Source of the DNA: Pascua guehoae
Taxonomy: Eukaryota > Basidiomycota > Tremellomycetes > Trichosporonales > Trichosporonaceae
Assembly: GCA_001600415.1 (NCBI GenBank)
Contig: BCJX01000021.1
Location: 248,001 to 312,000 of the forward strand
Reading direction: 5' to 3'
Length of the DNA: 64,000 bases
Below are positions 19,752 through 30,086 of the stretch, one piece after another. The position numbers and the translations under genes were made by a program. The notes below the pieces were generated by a model. It saw only the letters and a program-made list of their open reading frames with translations, had not been told where the DNA came from and searched no databases. The first letter of the stretch is position 1; every line of letters starts with the position of its first letter.

Positions 19752-22063
19752 CTAAAGACGCTCCTTTTCGTCATGGACGGGGGCGTCCTTCTCGTGGCTG
19801 TCCGAGTAGCCGTGGAACTGGTCGACCTTGGTCTTGGAGAAGCGCCAAGCAGGAACGCGACGCTCGAATAGAACATCGAGTTCACCGTATGAGCGGCCGC
19901 GTGTCTCGGGCAGACGGAGGAGGCAGTAGACGGTAGAAAGGGCGGCTGAAGCTCCCCAGAAAATACCACTCTTGGGACCCCAGTTCCAGGCTTCAGGGCT
20001 AAGCATGCGTGGGACGATGATACCGCAGATGATGTTCATGATCTGGTAGGCAATGCGCGAGAGAGCGATCGACTTCTGGCGAAGGCGGGTGGACGAAACC
20101 TCACCAATGATGGCTGGGAAGAGTCAGCAAAAAAAAAAAAAAAAAAAAAAAATTCTTGTCACAGCACGCAGCACTCAAAAACACCACCAAAGACTCACTG
20201 TAGCACATGGGACCAAGAGTCGAGTTGTAGATAAAGTTGAGCATGATAAGAAGGGCACCGATGGCGTAGGTGGTGTCGACGTATTTCTTGCTCGGGTCGT
20301 CCTTGGTGCCCGTGTTGCTGACCCAGCCGAGACCGCCGATGACGAAGAGGACGATGCACATGATGCACATGCCGGCCGAGTAGAGTGTGCGACGGCCCCA
20401 GAAGGTCATGAAGATCCAGGAGAACATGGTGCCGATGATGAACATTGAGTTGAGAACCATGTTGAGCGAAAAGGAGAGGTTTGTGGAAATACCGGCCGTC
20501 TGCAGGAACTGGACACCCTGGCCGATGAGGTTCTGTCCCGAAAGGAGCTGCATGGCAAAGGTCATCATGACGATTTCTGTGCGGCGGCGGTCGATACCCT
20601 TGAAGCATTCAATGTACGATGTGCCCTCTTCGATCTGGCGCTCAAGCTCGTTGGTGTGGCACATCATGGCAACCGTGTCCTTGATGTCCTGTTCGCTCAC
20701 GTACTCGGGGTTGGTCAGGCGGCCGACGGCCTTTTGGGCGTCTTCGATGCGGTTGTTGCGGACCAACCACCAGGGCGAGGGCGGCGAGAAAAAGACGATG
20801 AGGAACAGGGGGATAATCCAGACCCATTGGATAATAAAGGGAATGCGCCACGCCCAGTCCGAAGCCATTGTCGTGGTCGACTTGACAACACCAGAGGACA
20901 GGAGGATACCCATACCCCAGCACGCGTTGACATAGGCCGTAAGGTAGCCGCGGAGCTGGATAGGGCATACCTCGGAAGCATAGGCGGTCGTCAGGGTTTC
21001 TGGACGTCAGCAAAGGCTCCTGGGTCAAGTGGCAACTTGAATGTGGGGATTACTTCCTCCTTTCATCCATCTTGTACACCTCCATTCTCTCGCCCATCTC
21101 TCCCCATGCATCGTGACTCGCGAAATACTCACGGAATACACCCCAGGGAATACCACAGAACACCTCAGCAATGACAAGCATCGTCAGAGACTGGGCAAAG
21201 ACCATGATGAAGATGAATCCGGCAAGAGCGACAGTCGAAACCATCATGACAATCTTGGGGCCGAAGCGGTCCGCAGCCCAACCGTTGATCTGACATCAGC
21301 GAGAGCTCCATAGAAGATAACAGGCCGTCGGGATGGGGGCCACTTAGGCCGCCCTTCTGGGCAGAAGACTTACAAGAAGACCAATAATACCACCAGCCGA
21401 GGAGCCGTTGCTGAGGGCCGACTGCCACTCGGCAGGAATAACGTAGCCAATCTCAGTGTCGGCGGGAACACCTGCAAGTCAGCAGCTTTTCTTCATGTGG
21501 TCCTCTCCCAGTGCTTTCTGCGTCTGTTTCAACGCTGCCCCGCTCGTTGGTTTGCTTGATATCACAGCTGCGGAGCGCGTTTGCTCCACCCCCACGACGG
21601 GAGCAAAAATCCCACACCACCACCACCACCGGATCTTGCCTCAAAACAACACTGTTAAACACTCACCGAAGCGCTTCAGAAAGGCTGGGTGACCATAGTA
21701 AGAGCCGATGACGACAACGTCGTACTGGACCGGTCAGCGGATGTGTATTATTTGAAGGACGGCGTCGTTCTGTAGCTGCGGCTCGCCTCGACAGCCCACC
21801 ACGGCGTCGTCCCTGGAAATTGGCAAACTGCTACTCACACCCTCCATGATCAGGGCACCCGACAGGGCCATGGACCAGAGAATGGCCTTTTTGTGCGTGC
21901 GCCAGCCCTCGGAAAGAGTCATCTTGTGCTCCTTTGCCTCGGCGGCGGCGGCGCTGTTGACCACGGCATTGCTGAGCGGGACGTCGACACCGGGGGCAAC
22001 CGAGGGACGGTGCTCGTCGACGCCCGACTTGGCCGACCTCGTCCTGGAGAGAGAGAGCGACAT
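19752..22063 (-). CDS. MFS sugar transporter, alpha-glucoside (maltose) permease type
   Basis: Exons on the minus strand are 21839-22063, 21667-21724, 21374-21471, 21133-21289, 20199-20999 and 19752-20113, giving 566 residues, the usual length for this family. The protein has a hydrophilic N-terminus of about 55 residues, then twelve predicted helices. Family signatures include MEGYDVVVIGSYYGHPAF in helix 1, WAADRFGPK after helix 2, FQTLTTAYASEVCPIQLRGY, QLLSGQNLIGQGVQF and the C-terminal LPETRGRSYGELDVLFERR. These fit fungal maltose/alpha-glucoside H+ symporters better than simple hexose carriers. Its start codon faces that of the GH31 alpha-xylosidase 3.6 kb away, which suggests uptake of an alpha-linked oligosaccharide; that link is inference. 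Intron 5 (20114-20198) contains a 24-base A-run on the plus strand. Confidence 0.92.
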
Positions 22064-22637
22064 GGTCGAGGATATGTTGGGAATGAGAGTACGGTAGTTG
22101 AGAGTATGTGTTGGTGAGAGAGAGTGTGTGTGTCGAGTGCCAGTATCCAAGCCTTGTTTGGTTCGGGGTGGTGGCCGAGAGCTCAGCTGAACCTTGGTTG
22201 TGTCCAAGAGCTAGCTGTTGTTGTGAAAGATCAAGTGTGAGGCTGGCGGGGTTGTGGGTCTCCGCTACCTCCCCCGCCTCGTCTAATATAATCTTTCGCC
22301 ATCGCGATCTCCGGCAAGCCCAAGGCCTATGATCCGGCACTACGCGGGCCACCGCATCTCTCCACATGCCCTCTGATCGTCTCCGATATCGGGCGGCCAC
22401 CTGACCAATGGAGACACCCGCGGCCAAACTGAATGGTCGGCAGGATCACGGGAGATAGTCATTGAGGCGGTAACGCCCCATGTCCCCATCTTGAACCGAG
22501 TTTCGAATTGTTCTGCACGCATAAACAGGGACCACAATCATAGCGAGATCTTGCCGTGCCTGCATATTAACGAGGCAGCAAGCACGTTGCACGGGTGCTC
22601 TGGGTGGAACATGTGATGAAAAACAACAGGGACCGAA

Positions 22638-22680
22638 CGAGGTGGCGGCCCGAGGTGGCGGCTGGAGGTGGCGGCCCGCA
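22638..22680. repeat. Three tandem copies of a GAGGTGGCGGC unit
   Basis: The 13-bp-spaced units GAGGTGGCGGCCC, GAGGTGGCGGCTG and GAGGTGGCGGCCC lie about 0.6 kb upstream of the transporter start. Their position in a promoter makes repeated factor sites possible; that is inference. Confidence 0.6.
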
Positions 22681-24000
22681 CCAGAAAATATGTATTGTCA
22701 GGGCCATCGCACCCTCCGATCAATCAAAAACATGTGACCTGGCGCTAAAATCGCCAGCCTTGGCGTCCAAACGGTTCCAGCGATCAGGCAATGAAAGTCT
22801 TGGCAGTGGACTTGTGGTCGTGTGACTGTAAGAACATGCAGTGACAACCTGGGTGCTCTCACCTTTCTTTCTGAAGAATGAGCGCCGTTTGACATTCCCA
22901 GAAGCGATACGCTTGGTGCACGACCACGCATCAACATTGTAGCATTGCGTCCCGATCTTGCCCCGAATTATTGTGGTGCGCAGTTCAGGAGTGCAAATAC
23001 TGTATGTAGAATGGACGGGGCCCGCACACGGGGTCCGCGGCCTCACGAATCGTCGGGCCGAGATGTCGGCAGAACGGACTTTGGGCGGTGGCGCCCGGCC
23101 CGAGGCAAGATCCGGCCTATTACTCGAGCGGGACCAATTCGTGCCAACTTGGCAAGGCAAGGTGCTGTGGCACTCGTCTTCGTGTTGCTGATGATGGAAA
23201 CTGCATGCTCGTACAGGCTGGAAGTGGCATGCTGGTTGCATCCCCGCAAGGAGCATGCATCAGAAGTTGATTCTCAGCAATGTCTTGCCGCAGATAGTGG
23301 CAACCTACTGTATGTGCATGACTGGGCGTTCCAGTATTTTGAGAGTTCAGATATTTGGGAATGCGGGCCCCGCCGACAAAGCCGCCCTTGGGCACACCGA
23401 GCACATTGTCGCACGCAGGTAGGTGGGGCGCTGTCTGTGCATGCGCGCATCGTACTGGTCCCGGGACATATCCGGCACGTGTTCGGGTTGGAACCGGCTG
23501 CTTGTCGCGCGTTCTTGCGGGGCACGCTCTTGCTCCGACGGTCGCTTCGATGTCGGTGGGACATCAGCTCTCTGAACGTGGAACGTGGCCAAAAATCGAC
23601 CGCCGCTTCACTTAGCGAGTTTTGGGGGTGTGTGGGTTTACCATCCTCAATGTCTGAGCTCAGACGACTCCCAGCATCGACCTGCGCGACTCTGTTTTGT
23701 GGTGAGGGTGGCCAAGGCGCAAAGGACTCTCAAGACACCGTCTCACAGCGACGTTACATGCTTTTCCACACTCTAAGAATCTGTGGACATCATACACCCC
23801 TACAAACGTATGCGTAAACCTGCTTGAAGGAACAGACGAAGACTATGCAGTATTTCAGTAGCCAACAGACATCGACGGTGGGGGACCCCGGGAAGTAATT
23901 ATTATTTTAATGGGAGAAGTGCCTCTAGCACGTTGGTACATCATCAGTTTGCAGCGAGTCAGCGCCTTCTGCTTCTGCAAGCTATTTGAAACCAAAAACA

Positions 24001-24110
24001 GTGAATTCCCAGGATCGAACTGGGGACCCTCAGATATAGAGAACATGGGATGAGATCCCGTATTTGCAATCTGATGCAACTACCACTGTGTTGATATAGT
24101 ATCCTTCAAG
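24001..24110 (-). tRNA. tRNA-Cys(GCA)-like locus with an intron, probably degenerate
   Basis: On the minus strand the sequence contains AGTGGTA (D loop of fungal tRNA-Cys). A five-base anticodon stem follows (TCAGA pairing with TCTGA) around TTGCAA, with anticodon GCA. An insert of about 27 nt sits at the normal intron site, one base after the anticodon. Then come a five-base variable loop and a perfect T arm, CCCAG-TTCGATC-CTGGG, which carries an ideal B box. A TTTTT terminator lies a few bases beyond the 3' end. The 3' acceptor strand would be AATTCAC, but the upstream seven bases do not pair with it and the D stem is irregular. It is either a pseudogene or a tRNA-derived element. Confidence 0.4.
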
Positions 24111-24380
24111 CCTGTGGGTCACGGAGGGACACTATGGTCATGCATGCCGAACTATTGTGCCGGGTTCGACTTTTCTGCAGCCATTTCAGTTGTGTCATAT
24201 TGCCAGGCCGCGGATAGCTGGCCAGCAGTGGTGCTGAACTGTACGAGTGGCAGTCTGCGAATCCCTTCGTCACCCAAGCGGCGACGGTGCTCAAGTTTGG
24301 AAGCAATGAACTTTTGGATTGCCTCTAGCACTTGAGCACATTAGCACATTAGGGTTTGAGCCATCCCCCTCCGCTCCCCC

Positions 24381-24444
24381 NNNNNNNNNNNNNNNNNNNN
24401 NNNNNNNNNNNNNNNNNNNNNNNNNNNNNNNNNNNNNNNNNNNN
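24381..24444. other. Assembly gap (64 N)
   Basis: A run of N following a C-rich stretch (CCCCCTCCGCTCCCCC). Confidence 0.98.
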
Positions 24445-25224
24445 ACAAAAAGCAAAGAACAACCCAGTTGGGGGGAGGTTGTGGAAAGGCGTGCCCGTTA
24501 CCCTGGGTACACAATGGTTAGCTGTGAAGGCACATTATCCATCAGTCATCAGAGGTGCTGAAGAATGTCGTTCTAACACTTCAGAGCAATAAAGATCATA
24601 ACGTTAGGTTCGATAACGGACAATGGTAAATGTCTATGATAAATGACAGTGGTAAACATGCGCAATAATGAGAATGGTAGATAACCTGACAAGCCCAAAG
24701 ATATGGGTACTCGTCTCTCCACAGTGATATTGCGCAAAAGGCCGCAATCTTGGATGCGCTGTGAATGGAGGTATTGGCAGGAGTAACCGACACAATACAC
24801 CAGCTCGCCTGTCCGCCACACTGGGCCACGCACGCCGGGTATGTAGCGCGGCGATTGGTGGATCACTAGGTTAAACAGTCCCATCCCCAACTCAAATGCG
24901 GCCCGTTCCAATGTTCTACCGACCCAGGAAATCACTGCCCCGAATCTCGGTATCTTTGGCCTCGCTCCGCAGGTAGCGCCATCAGACGCATTTTGGAGAT
25001 CCGAGATTAACATTTGCGGGGGGACGGCCGATCGATTTCGAGCGAAGGTTTGCGCCGCTGCGGGGCTGTTCGAAATCCCACATGCCCCGCTGTTCCTCAT
25101 TCTCCGCATATCGCCCGCCACTCAGTATCCCTCCCATCCCACGGGGTAGGCGGTGTGGTGCTAAACAGACAATGTGGGTGGTTTGCAGGGCGGGACGTTG
25201 GCTAACAAGTGCTTGGCAATAGGA

Positions 25225-25260
25225 CCGACGCTCGGCGCCGACATCGGCGCCGAGCGTCGG
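25225..25260. repeat. Perfect 36-bp palindrome (17-bp arms, 2-base spacer)
   Basis: The left arm CCGACGCTCGGCGCCGA (25225-25241) and the right arm TCGGCGCCGAGCGTCGG (25244-25260) are exact reverse complements separated by CA. It is GC-rich and could extrude as a cruciform. It lies about 390 bp upstream of the alpha-xylosidase start codon. It contains CGG/CCG triplets in both orientations, as recognised by fungal Zn2Cys6 regulators. Its role is unknown. Confidence 0.95.
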
Positions 25261-25651
25261 CGTTCAGGGTGGAGTCGGCCCATTGCCGGCATTTTTTTGC
25301 GGGCCCCGTTTGACGGCCCGCGATACATGCCGTGGCTAACCGATCACTGGATGGGTTGGGCGGCTGGCTTTTGAGACCACCCCTACCCTGTGTTATCTGT
25401 TATGGCTGTCCTGCGGTTGTGTGTAGCCGCCCGAATGGTACACATGATCTCACCGAGCGGGCCGCTCCGGCCCCTCGGCGAATGCCCAGATGAAGCAACG
25501 GGCCCAGTTCGGACCATGTGATATGTGCCGCCGAAGGGTCGGTGACGCACCCCGACGTTGGTAGGTTGTGGTGATGACGATGGGACATATTTGGCCGACC
25601 ATTGCTCAGTAACCTTCTCCATTATCCAACAGACTCAGCAACGAAAGCACC

Positions 25652-28105
25652 ATGAAGTTTACAGACGGACTGTGAGTGACGCTGAGAGAGGCTTGGATAG
25701 TGAAGGGTGGTGGTCACGGAAGGATGGGGCTGACAGGGTTCCAGCTGGCGTCGCCCCACAGGCGTCAACTTTCTCGGCGGTGTAGAGGTTGTCGAGGTGC
25801 TCAAGGAGAGCGCCGAGGGCCTCGAGCTCCTCGTCGCTCCCAAGCACGTTGCTCACCGCGGCGACACGCTCAACTGTGAGTATCCTTCTGGTGGTGCCAG
25901 TGCTTGGCTGACATTGCAGGCCCGCTTCTGACGGTCAACATCTCGTCGCCCATGGACGACGTGGTCAAGGTTCGCGTCGAGCACCACACCGGCCTCAACG
26001 AGCGGGGGCCGTACTTTGAGCTGTTCCCGGACGGAGCGCCTGCTGCGCCCAAGACGTCCGTGTCGCGCCCCAAGGAGGACCACATTGCCTTCAAGTCGGG
26101 CTCGCTCTCGGTCGACGTCAACACTGCGCCGTACTCGTACGGATTGACGTTCAGCGACTCGAGCTCTGGCGAGGACAAGCTCCTCACGGCCACGGGGCCC
26201 AAGGGCCAGGCGTTTGCCGACGTCCCGTGGCACCTCACGCTCGAGCAGCAGTCACAGTCGGGCTGCATGACCACCTTGACAAACAGCATGGCGCGCGTCG
26301 ACCACGTGGCTCTCGATGTCACGCGCCGGGAGGGCATGGTGCGCTACATGGTCAACGAGCTCAACCTCTCTGTTGGCGAGACGGTGTACGGCCTCGGCGA
26401 GCGGTTTGGTCCGTTTGTCAAGAACGGCCAGGTCGTTGGCATCTGGAACCAGGACGGCGGCACCTCATCCGAGCAGACGTACAAGAACGTGCCGTTCTAC
26501 CTCTCGTCCAAGGGCTACGGCATGTTTGTCAACCACACCGAGGAGGTCGAGTTTGAGGTCGGCCGCGAAAAGTGCTCCAAGATTGGCGTCAGCGTCCGCG
26601 GCGAGAGCCTCGAGTACTTTATCATTGGCGGTGGCAGCATGAAGGCGGCGCTCTTGAACTATGTCCGCGTCACTGGCCGCCCCTCGCTCCCTCCCGCCTG
26701 GTCGTTTGGCCTGTACCTCTCCACCTCGTTCACGACTTCGTACGACCAGGACACGGTCTCGGGCTTCCTCCGCCAGATGAAGGAGCGCAAGTGCCCCGTC
26801 CGCGTGCTCCACCTTGACTGCTTCTGGATGAAGCGCTACGACTGGTGCTCGTTCGAGTTTGACCCAGAGTGCTTCCCCAACCCCACAAAGTACCTTGCCG
26901 ACGTCAAGAACGAGTATGGCGTCAAGGTCTGTTGCTGGATCAACCCCTACATCTCCCAGCGCGCTCCCATCTTCAAGGAGGGCAAGGAGAAGGGCTACTT
27001 TATCAAGCGCACCAACGGCGACGTCTGGCAGTGGGACGAGTGGCAGCCTGGAATGGCCATTGTCGACTTTACAAACCCCGAGGCATCCAAGTGGTACGCG
27101 GGTCTCGTCACCAAGCTCCTCGACATGGGCGTCGACACGGTCAAGACCGACTTTGGAGAACGCATCCCCTTTGTCGACGTTAAGTACCACGACGGCTCGG
27201 ACCCTTTCAAGGCCCACAACTTCTACGCGCACGCGTACAACAAGTGTGTCTTTGAGGCCGTCCAGGCAAAGTACGGCAAGAACGAGGCTGCCCTCTTTGC
27301 GCGTTCTGCGACGGCTGGTGGACAGCGCTTCCCCGTCCACTGGGGCGGTGACTGCGAGTCGACCTACGAGGCCATGGCCGAGACCCTCCGCGGTGGTCTC
27401 TCGCTCTCTGCGTCAGGCTTTGCCTTCTGGTCGCACGACATTGGTGGGTTCGAGGGCCACCCCGACCCCGAAGTGTTCTGCCGCTGGGTCGCGTTTGGTC
27501 TCTTCTCGTCGCACTCGCGTCTCCACGGAAGTGGCTCGTACCGCGTCCCCTGGAACTATGGCGAGGACGCCGTCCGCATCACGTCCAAGTTTGTCCGCGA
27601 AAAGTGCCGCCTCATGCCCTACATCTACGCCCAGTCGGTCAAGGCCAACGAGACGGGCATGCCGCTCATGCGCGCCATGATCCTCGAGTTCCCAGAGGAC
27701 CCCACCTCGGCCTACCTCGACCGCCAGTACATGTTTGGCGACTCGCTCCTTGTCGCGCCCGTCTTTGACAGCTCCAAGACCCAGTTCTACATTCCCGAGG
27801 GCAAGTGGACCTGCTACTGGACCGGCGAGGTCATCGAGGGCCCCCGCTACGTCAAGAAGGACAACTACCCTCTCGACCTCATCCCCGTTTTTGTCCGCCC
27901 CAACACCGTCCTCGCCCTCGGCCCAGAGGACATCGAGGTCCCCGACTACGAGTACGCCAAGGTCGGCCTCGAGGTCCGCACCTACCAGCTCGACAGTGAG
28001 GTCGAGGTCCAGATCCCCACTGGCAAGGGTGCCGAGTGGGCGGGATCGATCAAGGCGTCAAAGGACGGCAAGGTGTCGGCGTCGGGCGTTGCTCTGAAGA
28101 AGTAG
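25652..28105 (+). CDS. GH31 alpha-xylosidase (YicI type)
   Basis: Exons are 25652-25671, 25745-25875 and 25920-28105, giving 778 residues (E. coli YicI has 772). The short first exon encodes MKFTDG, and splicing restores LWRRPTGVNF, matching the start of YicI-type enzymes. The GH31 barrel carries the nucleophile in VKTDFGERIPF (about Asp461) and the acid/base in HWGGDCESTYEAM (about Asp528), spaced as in YicI. FAFWSHDIGGF and the C-terminal beta domains follow. The enzyme releases alpha-linked xylose from isoprimeverose or xyloglucan oligosaccharides. No signal peptide is visible, so it is probably intracellular and acts on imported sugar, which fits the divergent transporter. Codon use is strongly C-ending, as in highly expressed genes here. 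A related alpha-glucosidase activity cannot be excluded. Confidence 0.93.
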
Positions 28106-28337
28106 ATGGCTTTAGGGACATTACCACTTGTACAAGACATGCATACTGTAGAGTTTGGAAGCTAAGGCGGTCGTGGGCTCGGTGCTCGGTTCCGGATGGG
28201 TTGTGTCCTCAAACTGGTCGTGCGCGCCGTGTCACGCGCGTAGATGCTCGCGGCCACACGATAGAAGATCATGACGGGACCAGTCCCGACTAGTCACATA
28301 AAAGGTCGTACAATCACAACAGAAAAACTGCCTCACT

Positions 28338-29677
28338 CTATGCCACCTCTCCATCGGTCTCGTCAAACACATTCTCTGGCGGGGGCTGCTGTTGCTCGGC
28401 CTCTGCACGGAAGCCAAGGACCGAAGGGTCGATTGGGGCCTTGTCCGCGGTTGGCGTGCTCGAATCCTCGGCAACAAGCCCCTGCCGCTCGCGCTCCTCC
28501 TTTGCGGCCTCCTCCTTCTGCGCGTCCGCCTCGAGCTCCTCCACGGTGTAACAGCTCGGTCGCCGTCCGATTCCAGCGACGGGGAAGTGGCTCTCCTCAT
28601 CGTGCGAGTCTTCGTGTCCCGATTCCTCGTGCTCCTCAGCTTCGACAGCCTCCTCTGCGATGCCGAGCATTTCGCGGAGAGCGCGGTTTTCGTCCTCGAG
28701 GCGCTGAATCTCCATTTCGCGTTCCATCGCCCAGTCTCCCTGCCCCTCGGTACCAAAGTACCCGCCCGATGTGCCAGGCATGAACCCGGGGAACGGGTGA
28801 CGACGCCCGGGGGCGCGCTGGATCCCCCCTCCACGAGTAGGTGACGACAAAGCGGGGGACGCAGGACCCGTCACGTTTGGCGACGGCGAGCGCACACGAT
28901 CGACCTCGGGAAGATCACCAAGTCCCAGTTGCGCTAGGGTATTGGCGTCTGGCTCCTCGCCATTCAGAGACCGTAGTGCCGAGCGGAGGAGCTTTGACAG
29001 CCGCGTCAAGAGAAGGGACAGCGAAGTGTCGTCGTGGAGCTGCGCCGACGAGTGGGCGGTCTGAAGCGACTGCAAAAGCGAGCTGTAGTACGAGTGCAAA
29101 GAGAGATCGTGTTTTTGCGATGCGTGCTGGGAATCAGGTCTTGCCTCGTCTGTCCGTTTGCAGCGAGTGTGGGGGCACTTACAGCGACGCCACGGAACTT
29201 GCCCATCACTGTCTCGAGTGTCTGTTCATACTCCCGAAGAAGGGCGTTGAGTTGCTTGTTCTCATGCTGGAGCGTCTGGTTCTCAAGGACAAGATGTGAT
29301 GCAAACGCCTCAAGCTCAGTCTGGAACTCCTCTGCAAGGTTAGCAGAGCTCGTGGGGATGCGATTCACTCACCGTCCGAGATGTCGAGGTTGAATCGCCG
29401 AAGAGGGAATCCAGCTCCGACGTGCACTGCTTGTCCCTGATTAACAGTTAGCATATAGGCACAACCGTGGGCAGCCAGGAAGTGGCGTCATGCATGTGGT
29501 CGAGAATAACATACCTTGACGTTCCCAGACCTCGCCTTGAGTTGTGTCACGAGGGCACGGTTGTTGGCGAGCTGTTCTGCATTGTCAGTGCGAGTGGGTA
29601 TGACTCAACTCACCAGACAATTCGTTTACGAGAGACCAAACCTTGATGAGCTCGTCCTCGTAGTCGATGTGCGACAT
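28338..29677 (-). CDS. SIKE/FGFR1OP2-family coiled-coil protein (STRIPAK-associated)
   Basis: Exons on the minus strand are 29614-29677, 29515-29576, 29373-29436, 29183-29331 and 28338-29126, giving 375 residues. Two coiled-coil blocks match the animal SIKE/FGFR1OP2 family: LENQTLQHENKQLNALLREY with LETVMGKFR (about residues 80-120), and MEIQRLEDENRALREMLGIA (about residue 250). Between them is a Pro/Ser-rich stretch; after them an acidic tail rich in Glu, longer than in animals. Family members belong to STRIPAK phosphatase complexes, which in fungi control septation and development. Membership of such a complex here is inferred from the family. It starts 409 nt from TEL1 on the opposite strand. 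Confidence 0.75.
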
Positions 29678-30086
29678 GATGTTGACGAAGTGAGTGGCGA
29701 GCAGAGTGTAAAGGCTGAAAGGATGACTGGGTTGACAGTCATCTAACTCCACTTCAATGTCAGCACAGGCAGACCGAGGGCCGCGGGCGGGCGGGCGGGA
29801 CGCAGCATCAAACGCGCGTAGCGTACTGGCGGAAGCAAATTGGGCCGCCGTCATGCGTTTCAGGCACCAAAAGTCAGTCGTCGGCGAGCGGCAAAGACGC
29901 GCCAGGGCACACAACCCACCCGCGACATGACATACATGCGACACACCAAGTTCAAGACAACAACAGGTCCACGTCTCATCCCATTGCAACACTCTTACCG
30001 CATTCATCGTTCTCTCAAGACACGACTACCGGTGACTCTGGACAATCTCATCAGTCGCGGCTCCGGGAGCCACATGTCGAGCCGCC
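29678..30086. promoter_or_regulatory. Divergent promoter between the SIKE-like gene and TEL1
   Basis: The 409 nt between two opposite start codons must hold both promoters. A GC-rich GGGCGGGCGGGCGGG run lies at 29785-29799. No TATA box stands out. Confidence 0.6.

Larger units (their letters stand above)
22064..25651. other. 3.6-kb divergent intergenic region between transporter and alpha-xylosidase
   Basis: No protein gene is supported. It contains a three-unit GAGGTGGCGGC repeat near 22638-22680, a tRNA-Cys-like sequence (-) near 24000-24110, a 64-N gap, the motif GCCTCTAGCAC twice (near 23926 and 24321), and a perfect 36-bp palindrome at 25225-25260. A plus-strand open frame of about 270 codons (23008-23817) has no recognisable motif, and I treat it as chance. 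Confidence 0.5.

Noticed and set aside
23008..23817. Plus-strand open frame of about 270 codons in the transporter/GH31 intergenic region
   Set aside because: No recognisable motif, and its composition is unlike genes in this window. It lies in DNA with decayed repeats and could arise by chance. It should be reconsidered if RNA-seq shows a transcript.
25904..27680. Overlapping frames inside the GH31 gene on both strands
   Set aside because: They are shadows of the biased coding frame, with no start context, domain or splice support.
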